Below, one piece after another: positions 44,090-53,141 of a stretch of DNA of 54,286 nucleotides (positions are counted from its first letter, which is position 1; the number at the start of each line of letters is the position of its first letter). The translations under genes and the position numbers were made by a program. Location: NCBI GenBank assembly GCA_029261795.1, contig JAJDAP010000138.1:1-54286 (forward strand), in the 5' to 3' direction. The stretch comes from Deltaproteobacteria bacterium. Lineage in GTDB: Bacteria; Myxococcota_A; UBA9160; UBA6930. Below the pieces are notes generated by a model that was given only the letters and a program-made list of their open reading frames with translations, was not told where the DNA came from and did not search any database.

Positions 44090-44707
44090 GTGACCAGTCC
44101 GAGTGAATCCAGCGACCTCCCTACCCAACGCGAGCGCCAACGCGCCGAAACCCGGGAGCGCCTCTTCCAGGCGGCCATCGAAGAATTCCGGCGAGCCGGC
44201 GTCGCGGGCGCTCGAATCGAGCGAATCGCCAAGGCGGTCGGGGTCGTTCGTGGAACCTTCTACTTCCACTTCCCGACGAAGGAGCACGTCCTCGGCGAAC
44301 TCCAGCTGCGCAGTCAGGAGCGCATCATGGAGCAGCTCGAAGCCCTGAAACCGGACATGGATGGCGTTCCGGAGCTGCTCGCGGCCATCGTTCGCGGGCT
44401 CGAATCCGCCGGCGAGTTGATCTCCGATGGAGAGCTCTTGCGCGACACGCTGGCCCTCTACGTGCGACATCCCATGGCAGACGGCGTGGCCGGGGACGAA
44501 CCGCGACCGATCACGGAACAAGCGGCGGCCGTGGTAGCCAGCGCTCAGGCGCGAGGCGAGATCCGCAGCGACATCTCACCCGATGCCGCCGTCGCACTCA
44601 TCATGACGAGCATGTTCGGCGTGTTCGCCGCGGGCACCGGCGCGAGTCGGGGCGAGCTCCTGCATAGCTGGACGACCGTGGTCGGGCGCGGGTTGAAGCC
44701 GGAATGA
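44090..44707 (+). CDS. TetR-family regulator of the second RND operon
   Basis: A 205-residue regulator. The helix-turn-helix is clear (ERLFQAAIEEFRRAGVAGA, then RIAKAVGVVRGTFYFHFPTK), followed by a helical ligand domain. GTG at 44090 sits four bases after GAGGTG; ATG at 44078 is in frame but overlaps that sequence, so GTG is preferred. Divergent from the adaptor/permease genes and co-transcribed with the SDR gene (ATGA overlap), which may point to the effector chemistry. Confidence 0.85.
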   Translation: MTSPSESSDLPTQRERQRAETRERLFQAAIEEFRRAGVAGARIERIAKAVGVVRGTFYFHFPTKEHVLGELQLRSQERIMEQLEALKPDMDGVPELLAAIVRGLESAGELISDGELLRDTLALYVRHPMADGVAGDEPRPITEQAAAVVASAQARGEIRSDISPDAAVALIMTSMFGVFAAGTGASRGELLHSWTTVVGRGLKPE

Positions 44708-45483
44708 CCCGGCTCACGGAGCTCTCGCGTTCGATCGAAGCACGCGTCGCCATCGTTACCGGCGCTGCCAGCGGAATGGGCCGCGCCACCGCTCACCTGT
44801 TTGCAGACGAAGGCGCCCGCGTGGCGGTGGTCGACCTGAACGCTGAGGGGGTGGAAGAGGTCGCGAAGGAAATCGGCGATGCCGGCGGCGAAGCGCTTCC
44901 GCTTGCCCTCGATGTCACCGACGAGAAGGCGGTCGCGAACGCCATCTCCCAGGTAGTGGAGCGCTTCTCGGCGATCGACATCCTGGTCAACAACGCGGGA
45001 GTCTCGATCCCGGCTCCATTGCATCTCGAAGACTACGGCGAGCGTTGGGAGCGGACCCTGGCCGTGAACCTGACGGCACACATCGTCTGGGTGCGTGCCT
45101 GCCTGCCGCACCTGAAGCAGAGCGACGCCGGCCGCATCGTCAACATCGCCTCCACCGAGGGACTGGGCGCGAGCGCCATGGCCAGCCCCTACACCGCCAG
45201 CAAACATGGCGTGATCGGCTTGACGCGCTCGCTCGCGATGGAACTCGGGCCCCAGGGCATCACCGTGAACTGCATCTGTCCGGGCCCGATCCACACGGGC
45301 ATGACCGCGGCTATCCCCGATGCCGCCAAGACCAAGTTCGCGCGCAGGCGGGTCCCGCTACGTCGCTATGGCAACCCGGAGGAGGTCGCCCACGGGACCC
45401 TTCACTTCGTGTTGCCCGCTTCGTCGTTCATCAACGGTGCCGTGTTGCCCGTGGACGGCGGGCTGACGATCCAGAACACCTGA
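44704..45483 (+). CDS. short-chain dehydrogenase/reductase
   Basis: A 259-residue NAD(P)-dependent SDR of the classical type. Cofactor loop TGAASGMG (19-26), VDLNAE (an Asp suggesting NAD preference), NNAG, and the catalytic Ser/Tyr/Lys with YTASK at about 163-167. The C-terminus ends with the usual GAVLPVDGGLTIQN. Substrate unknown. ATG at 44704 overlaps the tetR stop (ATGA), so the two are one transcript. The next gene is convergent, 22 bp away, without a terminator. Confidence 0.9.
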   Translation: MTRLTELSRSIEARVAIVTGAASGMGRATAHLFADEGARVAVVDLNAEGVEEVAKEIGDAGGEALPLALDVTDEKAVANAISQVVERFSAIDILVNNAGVSIPAPLHLEDYGERWERTLAVNLTAHIVWVRACLPHLKQSDAGRIVNIASTEGLGASAMASPYTASKHGVIGLTRSLAMELGPQGITVNCICPGPIHTGMTAAIPDAAKTKFARRRVPLRRYGNPEEVAHGTLHFVLPASSFINGAVLPVDGGLTIQNT

Positions 45484-45505
45484 AGTCTCGGGCGCAGTCC
45501 GTTTG

Positions 45506-48145
45506 CTAGGCGTCCGTCTCGCCCTTCATCCGCACCGTGAACGGGCCGAGCACCAACCAGTGCAGGTGGCTGCGCTGGAATGCGTTGATCGCTTGTTCCG
45601 GCGTACGCACGATCGGCTCCTCATGCATGTTGAAGCTCGTGTTGATCGTGCAGGAAACCCCGGTCAAGCTCTTGTAGGCCTGAAGGATCGCGTACATGCC
45701 CGGGTTCTGGTCCTCGCGAACCAACTGCGGCCGCGCGGTCCCGTCCACATGGACAGCGGCCGGGCATTCGCGTTTCATCTTCTCGGTGCAGTTGACCACC
45801 AGGGTCATGAACTCGCAGGCGCGCTTCTCGCCGGGTCGTAGCAGGAAGTAGTCCTCGGCGTCTTCGTAGATGCACATCGGCGCGAAGGGCATGAACTCCG
45901 TGCGATCGAGTTGGCTATTCAGCCAGTCGTTCACGGATGGATCGTCGCACTGGTAGAGGATCGATCGATTGCCCAGGGCGCGCGGACCATATTCCATTCC
46001 ACCATCGGCGCGCGCCACGATCTTTCCGGCGGCGAGTTGGCGGGCGACGAAGCCAGCGAGATCATCCGGGCGTCCGACCTCGAGTTCGGGATGACGTTCG
46101 AGGGTCTCCGCGATCGCATCCGCATCGAACTCGGTCCCCAGGTAGGCGTTGGGCATCGGGTGCGGTGCGGCAGCCGCCACTTCGAGGGCGGCTCCGGCAC
46201 AGAGACCGCCGTCTCCCATGGCAGGAAACACGTAGAGATGCTCGGGTTGAAGCTCCTGGGACAGGGCCATGTTGAGTTTCACATTGGCGAAGACGCCACC
46301 GGCGAGCCCGATGTTGCGGATCGGTCCGGGCGAAATCTCGCGTGCGAGTCGCACCATCTCGCGTTCGAGCAGATGCTGGAAAGCCCAGGCCACGTCCTCA
46401 CGCGAATGGCCTTCGAGCAGCCGCCGTAGGGGTGCCTTGTAGTTCCGGTACTCGATGGCATGGAGGAGGGGCTTGCCTTTCCGCATCTCGCTGAGCATGC
46501 CCTTGCGCGGACGCGGAAACCCCTCGGAGTAGAAGCGCTTGCCGAGACGGAAACCGTCCTCCTCGAAGAAGGTGGCTTCCACCTTGGCGAGCAACGCTTC
46601 GTTGCGCGTCCCGTAACCCGCCAGGCCCGTGATCTTGCCCTCGTGCCGTCCGGCCTTGAAGCCGAGCACCTGGGTGCAGGCCGTGTAGAACTGGCCGAAC
46701 GAGTTCGGATAGAAGAAGCGCTTCAGGTTGCGGATCGTGCGGCCACGCCCCTCGGAGAATGTGATGCAGACGTCGTCGCCAACACCGTCCGCCGTGATGA
46801 GCAGCGCCTCGTCCACCTCGTCCGTGCGAAAGGCGCTCGCCGCGTGGGCCGTGTGATGCTCGACGAAGTAGAGCTTCGGCCGCACGCCATACTCCCGATG
46901 CACGAACTCGGCGACCTTGTCGTAGCCCGTCGATCGGAAGAAATAGAAGACGCGATACAGAATCCGCACGAAGTGCGGGAAGTAGTCGTTGAACGCCTGG
47001 TAGTCGCGAATGTCGTCGACGAGGCTCTTCCAGCTCTGCGGAAAGAGTTCTCGCCAATCGAGACCCGCAATCGCGATCGCGTCGATCTCGCCGGGTTCGA
47101 CGCCGGCAACCCGAATCGCTTCGCGAATCGAATCCTCCGGTGGATAGCGATTGTCGAGCTTCTTGCGCGTCATCCGCTCTTCGGTGATCGCCGACAGCAG
47201 CCGGCCGTCCTTCACGACGGCCGCCCCGGTCTCGTGGGTCGTCGAGACGCCGAGAATGGTCCGCGGTCGAAGCCGCGGCGCCTCGTGTTTCCCGTCGTCG
47301 AGGAACTGCTCGACCGTGGTCACTTCGTAGTACTCGCGAACATCGTCTGCGAGCTTCGTGAGGAACCCGCGCTTCTGCTCCGCGGAGAAGAAGCCGTTGG
47401 TGAACGCGCGGAGGCGTAGGCCCGTGACCTCTTCCTGGGGCTCCGCGAAGTCCGTGAAATGGAAGAGCAATGTCAGGTGGTCTGCACGCTTGGCGAAGCT
47501 GCGCAGTGCGCGACGGAAGTAGGGTCGGCGCAGATAGAAGGCGTAGGCCGGGTGGAACGGCGGCAGCCACGGGCCGAAGCTTGGCAGCGGAAACTCCATC
47601 AGGCCCGCTTCGCCATCCGATCCGCCGGGGAGGATCTCGAAGGGATCGGGGAACAGTCGCTGCAAGGCGAGCCGTTCGCGAAACTCGAAGTTCGGGAAGA
47701 CCGAGCTGTCATAGGCGTAGCCGGCCTCGTGAAGGAGTTCGATCGATTCCCAGTCGATCGAAAAGCCCGGAGCCCGAAAGCCGCGCACCGATTTCCCGAG
47801 CGCGTCTTCGATCTTCGCCTTCGCGTCGACGATCTCTTCCCGCTTCAGCCCACTTTCGATGCGGTTGAGGTAGCGGTGGCGATAGCCGTGACACGCGACT
47901 TCGTGGCCGGCATCGACCACGCTGCGCAGCGCCTCGCGTTTCTCCTTGTCCTCGAGATCCTCGGCGATGACCATGTAGGTCGCCTTGACCCCCTGCTCCT
48001 CGAAGAAGCCGAGCGACGAGTCGACACCGGAAAGGAAGAAGGCATCGCGCCCCTCCCAGACCCGACCGTGTCCGCGATAGATTGCGGCGAGTCCATCGGT
48101 ATCAACCTGATAGAAGGCGTTGCGAACGAAATCGCTAGGCGGCAC
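45506..48145 (-). CDS. fusion of NodB-like polysaccharide deacetylase and NodU/CmcH-like carbamoyltransferase
   Basis: An 879-residue two-enzyme protein. Residues 1-285 are a NodB-homology deacetylase with the first Asp motif QVDTDG (Asp15/Asp17), metal ligands HGYRH (His86, His90) and the substrate loop GFRAPGF (Arg124). Residues 295-879 are a complete carbamoyltransferase: N-terminal THETGAAVV and EERMTRKK, HHTAHAASAF (His430, His431, His434), GLAGGVFANVKLNMAL, then the C-terminal domain with EYGPRALGNRSIL and NTSFNMHEEPIV. Both halves look full length and active. NodU/CmcH enzymes transfer carbamoyl from carbamoyl phosphate to sugar hydroxyls. GTG at 48145 has GGGAG upstream and overlaps the epimerase stop by 11 bases. 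Last gene of the glycan operon. Confidence 0.85.
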   Translation of the reverse strand: MPPSDFVRNAFYQVDTDGLAAIYRGHGRVWEGRDAFFLSGVDSSLGFFEEQGVKATYMVIAEDLEDKEKREALRSVVDAGHEVACHGYRHRYLNRIESGLKREEIVDAKAKIEDALGKSVRGFRAPGFSIDWESIELLHEAGYAYDSSVFPNFEFRERLALQRLFPDPFEILPGGSDGEAGLMEFPLPSFGPWLPPFHPAYAFYLRRPYFRRALRSFAKRADHLTLLFHFTDFAEPQEEVTGLRLRAFTNGFFSAEQKRGFLTKLADDVREYYEVTTVEQFLDDGKHEAPRLRPRTILGVSTTHETGAAVVKDGRLLSAITEERMTRKKLDNRYPPEDSIREAIRVAGVEPGEIDAIAIAGLDWRELFPQSWKSLVDDIRDYQAFNDYFPHFVRILYRVFYFFRSTGYDKVAEFVHREYGVRPKLYFVEHHTAHAASAFRTDEVDEALLITADGVGDDVCITFSEGRGRTIRNLKRFFYPNSFGQFYTACTQVLGFKAGRHEGKITGLAGYGTRNEALLAKVEATFFEEDGFRLGKRFYSEGFPRPRKGMLSEMRKGKPLLHAIEYRNYKAPLRRLLEGHSREDVAWAFQHLLEREMVRLAREISPGPIRNIGLAGGVFANVKLNMALSQELQPEHLYVFPAMGDGGLCAGAALEVAAAAPHPMPNAYLGTEFDADAIAETLERHPELEVGRPDDLAGFVARQLAAGKIVARADGGMEYGPRALGNRSILYQCDDPSVNDWLNSQLDRTEFMPFAPMCIYEDAEDYFLLRPGEKRACEFMTLVVNCTEKMKRECPAAVHVDGTARPQLVREDQNPGMYAILQAYKSLTGVSCTINTSFNMHEEPIVRTPEQAINAFQRSHLHWLVLGPFTVRMKGETDA

Positions 48146-49217
48146 CGGTCTCTCCCAGGCGCGCCAGTGCTTCGACGATTTTCTCGGCGGCATGGCCATC
48201 CCCGAATACATCGGGAATCTCCTTCGGTCGGTTGAGGCCCGCGACCGCCTTCGCGATCCGCTCGGGATCGGATCCTACGAGGGTATTCCAACCCGATTCG
48301 ACCGTCTCCACCCATTCCGTTTCCGGGCGCAGGGTCACGCAGGGCGTACCGACGAACAGCGCTTCCTTCTGCATTCCTCCGGAATCCGTGAGAACCGCTG
48401 CGGCCTCGGCCTGAAGCACCAGCGTATCCAGGTAGGAAGTCGGCTCGATCGCGCGAATGCGATCCGCCCCCCCTTCCCCATCCGGTTGGATCGCCAGGTT
48501 CTTGCGCGTTCGGGGGTGGACGGGAAACACCACCGGCCGATCGAGAGCGGCGAGAGCGCCGACCAGCCGGCCCAGTACCACAGGATCGTCGGTGTTGTAG
48601 TTGCGGTGGATGGTGGCGAGGAAATAGCCACCGGGCTCCAGTGCGAGTTCATCGAGGAGTGTGCTTCGCTCGCGCGCGATCGGCAGGAACTGCCGAACGG
48701 CATCGAACATGGTGTCGCCCACATGACGCGCGCGTTTGCCGAGACCTTCCTTCTTCAGGTTCTTGATCGCCGTCGGCGTCGGGCAGAGCAGCAGATCCGA
48801 GGCGTGGTCCGTGAGGATCCGATTCTCTTCTTCCGGCATCGAGCGATTGAAGGAACGAAGCCCCGCTTCGATGTGGGCCAACGGGAAACCGGCCTTTCGT
48901 GCGGCCAGCGCGCCGCCCAGCGTCGAGTTGGTATCCCCGTAGACGACCACGGCATCGGGTCGCTCCGCTCGAAGCACCACCTCGGTTCGGGTCAGCACTT
49001 CCGCCACCTGCCAGCCCGGTTCGCCGGAACCCACCTCGAGGTTCACGTCCGGCTGCCGGATCGGCAGCTCTTCGAAGAAGACGTCGGACATGGCCTGGTC
49101 GTAGTGCTGGCCCGTGTGGATCATGCACTCTTCGTGGCCGGCAGCGACGAGCGCTGCGGAAACCGGTGCGGCCTTGATGAACTGGGGACGCGCGCCGACG
49201 ATGGTGGCCACCCTCAC
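48135..49217 (-). CDS. wecB: UDP-N-acetylglucosamine 2-epimerase (non-hydrolysing)
   Basis: A 360-residue enzyme interconverting UDP-GlcNAc and UDP-ManNAc. Diagnostic blocks are GARPQFIKAAPVSAAL, HTGQHYDQAMSDVFF, VVVYGDTNSTLGGAL, HIEAGLRSFNRSMPEEENR (with the conserved Asp/Glu residues), ATIHRNYNTD and TDSGGMQKEALF. The start is GTG at 49217, forming GTGA with the Gfo/Idh stop; upstream in-frame codons read across that gene. A WbpI-type epimerase acting on UDP-diacetamido-glucuronate is an alternative given the neighbouring dehydrogenase. Confidence 0.9.
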   Translation of the reverse strand: MRVATIVGARPQFIKAAPVSAALVAAGHEECMIHTGQHYDQAMSDVFFEELPIRQPDVNLEVGSGEPGWQVAEVLTRTEVVLRAERPDAVVVYGDTNSTLGGALAARKAGFPLAHIEAGLRSFNRSMPEEENRILTDHASDLLLCPTPTAIKNLKKEGLGKRARHVGDTMFDAVRQFLPIARERSTLLDELALEPGGYFLATIHRNYNTDDPVVLGRLVGALAALDRPVVFPVHPRTRKNLAIQPDGEGGADRIRAIEPTSYLDTLVLQAEAAAVLTDSGGMQKEALFVGTPCVTLRPETEWVETVESGWNTLVGSDPERIAKAVAGLNRPKEIPDVFGDGHAAEKIVEALARLGETGAA

Positions 49218-50215
49218 GACTCGGGCCCCGCGAGTTCGACGGGCAGGCCACCATGCTCGATCGATTCCTGACAGGCCGCGAGAACCTTCAGAACACGCAA
49301 ACCGTTGTGTCCATCGGTGCGCGCCGGCCGTCGTTCGCGGCAAGCATCCAGGAACTCCTGGCACTCTCGCTTCAGCGGTTCGCTCTCATCGAAGAACAGC
49401 GTCGTCTCGGAGGTCTGACGCGGTACCGGAGCGCCCGCTTCGAACTCGATGCCCTTGTCGTAGAGCTTCAATTTTCCCTCACGCGCGGTGTCGTCGAAGA
49501 CGGCCATCTTTCGCTCGCCCACCACGACCAATCGCTGTTCCTTGTACGGATGCAACCAGCTCACGAAAATGTGGGCTCGACCACCTCCGGCAAAGGAAAG
49601 CTGACTGACCGTAACATCGGCCACGCCATCCGTGATGTAGGTCCCACCGGATGCCGTCACCTGCTCCGGGTCACGCTCCATCAGCTCCAGGATGATCGAG
49701 ATGTCGTGGGGCGCGAAGCTCCAGAGGATGTTCTCTTCGGTGCGCACCTTGCCGAGATTCAGCCGATTCGAATAGACATAACGGACCTCGCCGAGTTCGC
49801 CCTTCCGCACCAGATCCTGGAGCTTCTCCACGGCCGGGTGGTACTGAAGCACGTGCCCGACCATGAGAATGCGGTCTCGCTCCGCGGCGAGGGAAACCAA
49901 CTGCCGGCCCTCATCCACGTCGAGGGCGAGCGGCTTCTCGACGAAGACGTCCTTGCCGGCTTCGAGCGCCTGTCGAACGTGTTCGAAGTGCCGGGCCGCC
50001 GGCGTCGCCAGCACCACGCCGGCGATCTCCGGATCGGACAGCACCGCTTCGAAGCTCGCCGCCTGGCGAGCCTCGGGGTAGAGCGCGCCAATGCGCTTGC
50101 GGGCCTCGTCGTGGCCGTCGCAGATCGTATGGAGTGCACCCAGCCCGGCAAAGTTGCGAGCCAGGTTCTTGCCCCAGTAGCCCACGCCCACCACGGCCAC
50201 GTTCCGGTCGCTCAT
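49214..50215 (-). CDS. Gfo/Idh/MocA-family sugar dehydrogenase
   Basis: A 333-residue NAD(P)-dependent oxidoreductase. Rossmann loop VAVVGVGYWGKNLARNF, then VVLATPAARHFEHV, the signature VEKPLALDVDEG, VGHVLQYHPAVEKL, and the catalytic DIS-H-type region FAPHDISIILELM. The group includes WbpB/WlbA, which oxidises the C3 position of UDP-GlcNAcA on the way to diacetamido sugars, but also many other sugar dehydrogenases. ATG at 50215 forms ATGA with the upstream stop, and its own stop forms GTGA with the epimerase. Confidence 0.87.
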   Translation of the reverse strand: MSDRNVAVVGVGYWGKNLARNFAGLGALHTICDGHDEARKRIGALYPEARQAASFEAVLSDPEIAGVVLATPAARHFEHVRQALEAGKDVFVEKPLALDVDEGRQLVSLAAERDRILMVGHVLQYHPAVEKLQDLVRKGELGEVRYVYSNRLNLGKVRTEENILWSFAPHDISIILELMERDPEQVTASGGTYITDGVADVTVSQLSFAGGGRAHIFVSWLHPYKEQRLVVVGERKMAVFDDTAREGKLKLYDKGIEFEAGAPVPRQTSETTLFFDESEPLKRECQEFLDACRERRPARTDGHNGLRVLKVLAACQESIEHGGLPVELAGPES

Positions 50216-51231
50216 TCGCCCATCTCCCCATGCTGGTCTTGACCGTCCAGTCGTCGAAGACGGTGACGGAAGCCACGGGCGTACAACAGTCCCCCGAGCA
50301 ACGAGACGGAAAGAATCCCGAGTCGCCATCCCAGCGCCACCTCGGCCCCGCCATCGAGGCCGATAGCTTCGAAGAGCCGATGGAAGGCATATTCGCCGAC
50401 ACCGATTCCGCCCGGCGTCAGCGGCAGCGCGTTTGCAACGAACCCGAGGGGGACTACCAATGCAAGTTCGGGAACCTGGCTCTCGGGAGCCACCGCCCCG
50501 GCGACGAAAGCCGTGGTTCCGATCGCGGCCGAATGCGCCGCCATCGACATCAGGAACGCCAGACCAATCGCGCGCAGCGAGGATCGATAGCCGCGAATGG
50601 CATCGACCACGCGCCAGGCGAGTTCGAGGCGCAGCAACGATCTCGCGCGATCGACCCAACTCGTGGGTGCAAACAGGACCAACGCCAGGACGGAGCCCCC
50701 GAGAAGGAACACCGCTGCGCAGAAGGAGAGCAGTGTGCGGATCCCGTCGCTCCCCGAGACCGCACCCCAGAAGAACGGCAACGCCAGGAACGGCATGATG
50801 AACATCGCCCACATTCCGATCGCGCGATCGAACAGGACCACGGTGGCCAGTTCAGCCCGCGTCCCGCGCGCCTGTTGCGAGACGGCGTAGTAGATCTTGG
50901 CCGCATCACCGCTCGCACTGCCAGGGAGGAACAGGCCGAAGAACAGGCCCATCAACGTGAGTTGGATGGCCGGCACCAGGCACAACCCGAAACCCATGGC
51001 GCGCAGCAGGATCGGCAGACGGGCCGCGGTGGCAACGACGGTGACGGACAACGAAACCAGCGCGGCAAGAACCAGATCGGGATGATCGCCGAAACCGCGA
51101 AACGCCTGCCAATCGATGGCCGAGCTCTGGATCAGATAGGCCATCAACAAAGCCGCGATTCCGAAGCGCAGCACTGCCGACATCCAGCGTCTCGCGCGCG
51201 CTGCCTGTTCCAAACCCTCGGCCGCGGCCAT
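50212..51231 (-). CDS. AglD/MprF-like integral membrane protein (flippase-like)
   Basis: A 339-residue protein with about eight membrane helices of the lysylphosphatidylglycerol synthase TM family (UPF0104/AglD-like). It has the FLPGSASGDAAKIYYA signature, VVLFDRAIGMWAMF, and GGIGVGEYAFHRLFEAIG near the C-terminus. Such proteins occur in glycan and lipid loci as putative flippases or synthase cofactors. The start is ATG at 51231; the asnB TGA shares one base with it (TGATG). Probably supplies the lipid-linked export or anchoring step of the locus. Confidence 0.8.
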   Translation of the reverse strand: MAAAEGLEQAARARRWMSAVLRFGIAALLMAYLIQSSAIDWQAFRGFGDHPDLVLAALVSLSVTVVATAARLPILLRAMGFGLCLVPAIQLTLMGLFFGLFLPGSASGDAAKIYYAVSQQARGTRAELATVVLFDRAIGMWAMFIMPFLALPFFWGAVSGSDGIRTLLSFCAAVFLLGGSVLALVLFAPTSWVDRARSLLRLELAWRVVDAIRGYRSSLRAIGLAFLMSMAAHSAAIGTTAFVAGAVAPESQVPELALVVPLGFVANALPLTPGGIGVGEYAFHRLFEAIGLDGGAEVALGWRLGILSVSLLGGLLYARGFRHRLRRLDGQDQHGEMGE

Positions 51232-53141
51232 CACATGCCCTCGCTGGGCCGGTCTCCATCGATGAACGTCCGATGCCATAGCTCGAGGTTGAGCAGGCCC
51301 CAGATCTGCCGCCCGTAGGGCCGCTCTGCGTTGACCAGGCCTTCGACGGCGGACATGTCATAGATCCCGCGTTGGCGGGCGCGATCTGAAAGCAGATGAT
51401 CGGCGACGAAGTCTCGCAACGGGCCACGCACCCATTCGGCGAGGGGCACCGGGAACCCCATCTTGTCCTTGCGCTCGAGCACGATTTTGGGGAGCAGCTG
51501 ACGGACCGCTTCGCGGAAGACACGCTTGGTGTCTCCGCCCTGGAAGCGAATGCTAGGCGGCATGCGGGTGATGAGATCCGCGATCCGATGATCGAGCAGT
51601 GGCACGCGACTTTCGAGCGAGACGCTCATGCTCGTGCGGTCCTCCACCTGGAGCAGCGCCGGAAGCAGGGTCTTCAGGTCGAATTGCGTCATCTTGTTGA
51701 AGTACGATTCGATGTCGGGGTGATCCCAGGTCTGCTTGAAGCTGCCGAACAAGCGCTCGCGGCTGTCAGAGTTCCAGACATCGGGAGAGAAGAGCGCGTC
51801 GGCGTCCTCCGCACGGCCGATCAGCCGGAAATAGCGGCGATCCATCGGGTCGAACAGCCCCTCGCCCCAGAATGACTGGAGCATCGGCTTGTACTTCTTC
51901 AGCAACCCGAGGTTCGATTGGATGTTCTCCCAGCTCACCAGGAAATCTCCGGGTTCCTGCTCGTCGAAGATCGCGCCCTTCAGTACCTGCTCGAGGTAGG
52001 CGACGAGATAGCGGGCATAGCCACCGAAGATCTCGTCTCCGCCCTGACCGCCCAACACCACCTTCACGTGCTCACGAGCGAGCTTCGAAACGCAGTACTG
52101 CGGGAACAGCCCGGGCCCTGCTGCGGGCTCGTCCATGGCATAGACGAGCTTCGGCATCGCGTCCGCGAACTCTTGTGCGGTCGGCCAGACTTCGTGATGA
52201 ACCGACCCGACGTGTTCCGCGACGGCGCGGGCGTAGGCGGTCTCATCGTACTCGGGACCATCGCCGAAGCCGCCGGTAAAGGTGTGGAAATCCCCGCCGT
52301 AGGGTTCCGTCGCCAGACAGACCACGGTCGACGAATCCATGCCACCCGACAGATGCGCCCCAACGGGCACGTCGCTGCGCAGGCGCAGCCGCACCGAATC
52401 CTGGAGCAGCAGGGTCAACTGCTCCGTGTACCACTCGGCGGTGTGGTGCGTATCGATGTCCCAGCGATAGTCCCAGTACTGGTCGATCTTGGGCGCTGCG
52501 TCGCGGCCCGGACGGAAAGAGAGGAAGTGGCCCGGTTCGAGCTTCTGCAGATCCTTGAAGAGCGTCCGCTCCTGCAGGCAGAACTGGAAATAGAGATACT
52601 GCTCGAAACCCTGGGGATCGGTCTCTGCTCTGCAGGTGCCGCCAGCGAAAAGGGCTTTCGGCTCACTCGCGAACGAGAACGTTTCGCCATTCATGTGCCA
52701 GTAGAAAGGCTTGATGCCGACGCGATCGCGAGCGGCGAAGAGCCGCTTCTGTCGCCCATCCCAGATCGCGAACGAGAACATGCCGTTCAGCCGCTCCAGC
52801 ATGTCCTCGCCATGTTCCTCGTAGAGGTGGACCAACACCTCGGTATCGCTATGCGTGCGGAAGGTGTGGCGGCTCTGGAGGTCGCGGCGAAGTTCCAGAT
52901 AGTTGTAGATCTCGCCATTGAAGACGACCTGGATGCTGCCGTCTTCGTTCCCCATCGGCTGATGCCCGGAATCGATGTCGATGATCGATAGGCGCGCGTG
53001 GGCGAGCCCTGCCGGCCCGTCGAAGTAGCTGCCACGATCGTCCGGCCCCCGATGGTTCAGGGTTCGGAGCATTCGTTCGAGCGCCTCGGGATCCGGCCTA
53101 CCGGCAGGATCCCGATGCACGATGCCTGCGATTCCGCACAT
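51231..53141 (-). CDS. asnB: AsnB-type glutamine-dependent amidotransferase (asparagine synthetase-like)
   Basis: A 636-residue class II glutamine amidotransferase. N-terminal Ntn-hydrolase domain with nucleophile Cys2 (MCGIAGIVHRD), NHRGPDDRGSYF and LAHARLSIIDI. The C-terminal synthetase domain has the pyrophosphate loop AHLSGGMDSSTVV at about residue 260 and VVLGGQGGDEIFGGYARY. Within a glycan operon it may amidate a uronic acid, as several O-antigen-linked AsnB homologues do, rather than make asparagine. The ATG shares one base with the glycosyltransferase stop (TGATG). Free asparagine synthesis remains possible. Confidence 0.9.
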   Translation of the reverse strand: MCGIAGIVHRDPAGRPDPEALERMLRTLNHRGPDDRGSYFDGPAGLAHARLSIIDIDSGHQPMGNEDGSIQVVFNGEIYNYLELRRDLQSRHTFRTHSDTEVLVHLYEEHGEDMLERLNGMFSFAIWDGRQKRLFAARDRVGIKPFYWHMNGETFSFASEPKALFAGGTCRAETDPQGFEQYLYFQFCLQERTLFKDLQKLEPGHFLSFRPGRDAAPKIDQYWDYRWDIDTHHTAEWYTEQLTLLLQDSVRLRLRSDVPVGAHLSGGMDSSTVVCLATEPYGGDFHTFTGGFGDGPEYDETAYARAVAEHVGSVHHEVWPTAQEFADAMPKLVYAMDEPAAGPGLFPQYCVSKLAREHVKVVLGGQGGDEIFGGYARYLVAYLEQVLKGAIFDEQEPGDFLVSWENIQSNLGLLKKYKPMLQSFWGEGLFDPMDRRYFRLIGRAEDADALFSPDVWNSDSRERLFGSFKQTWDHPDIESYFNKMTQFDLKTLLPALLQVEDRTSMSVSLESRVPLLDHRIADLITRMPPSIRFQGGDTKRVFREAVRQLLPKIVLERKDKMGFPVPLAEWVRGPLRDFVADHLLSDRARQRGIYDMSAVEGLVNAERPYGRQIWGLLNLELWHRTFIDGDRPSEGM

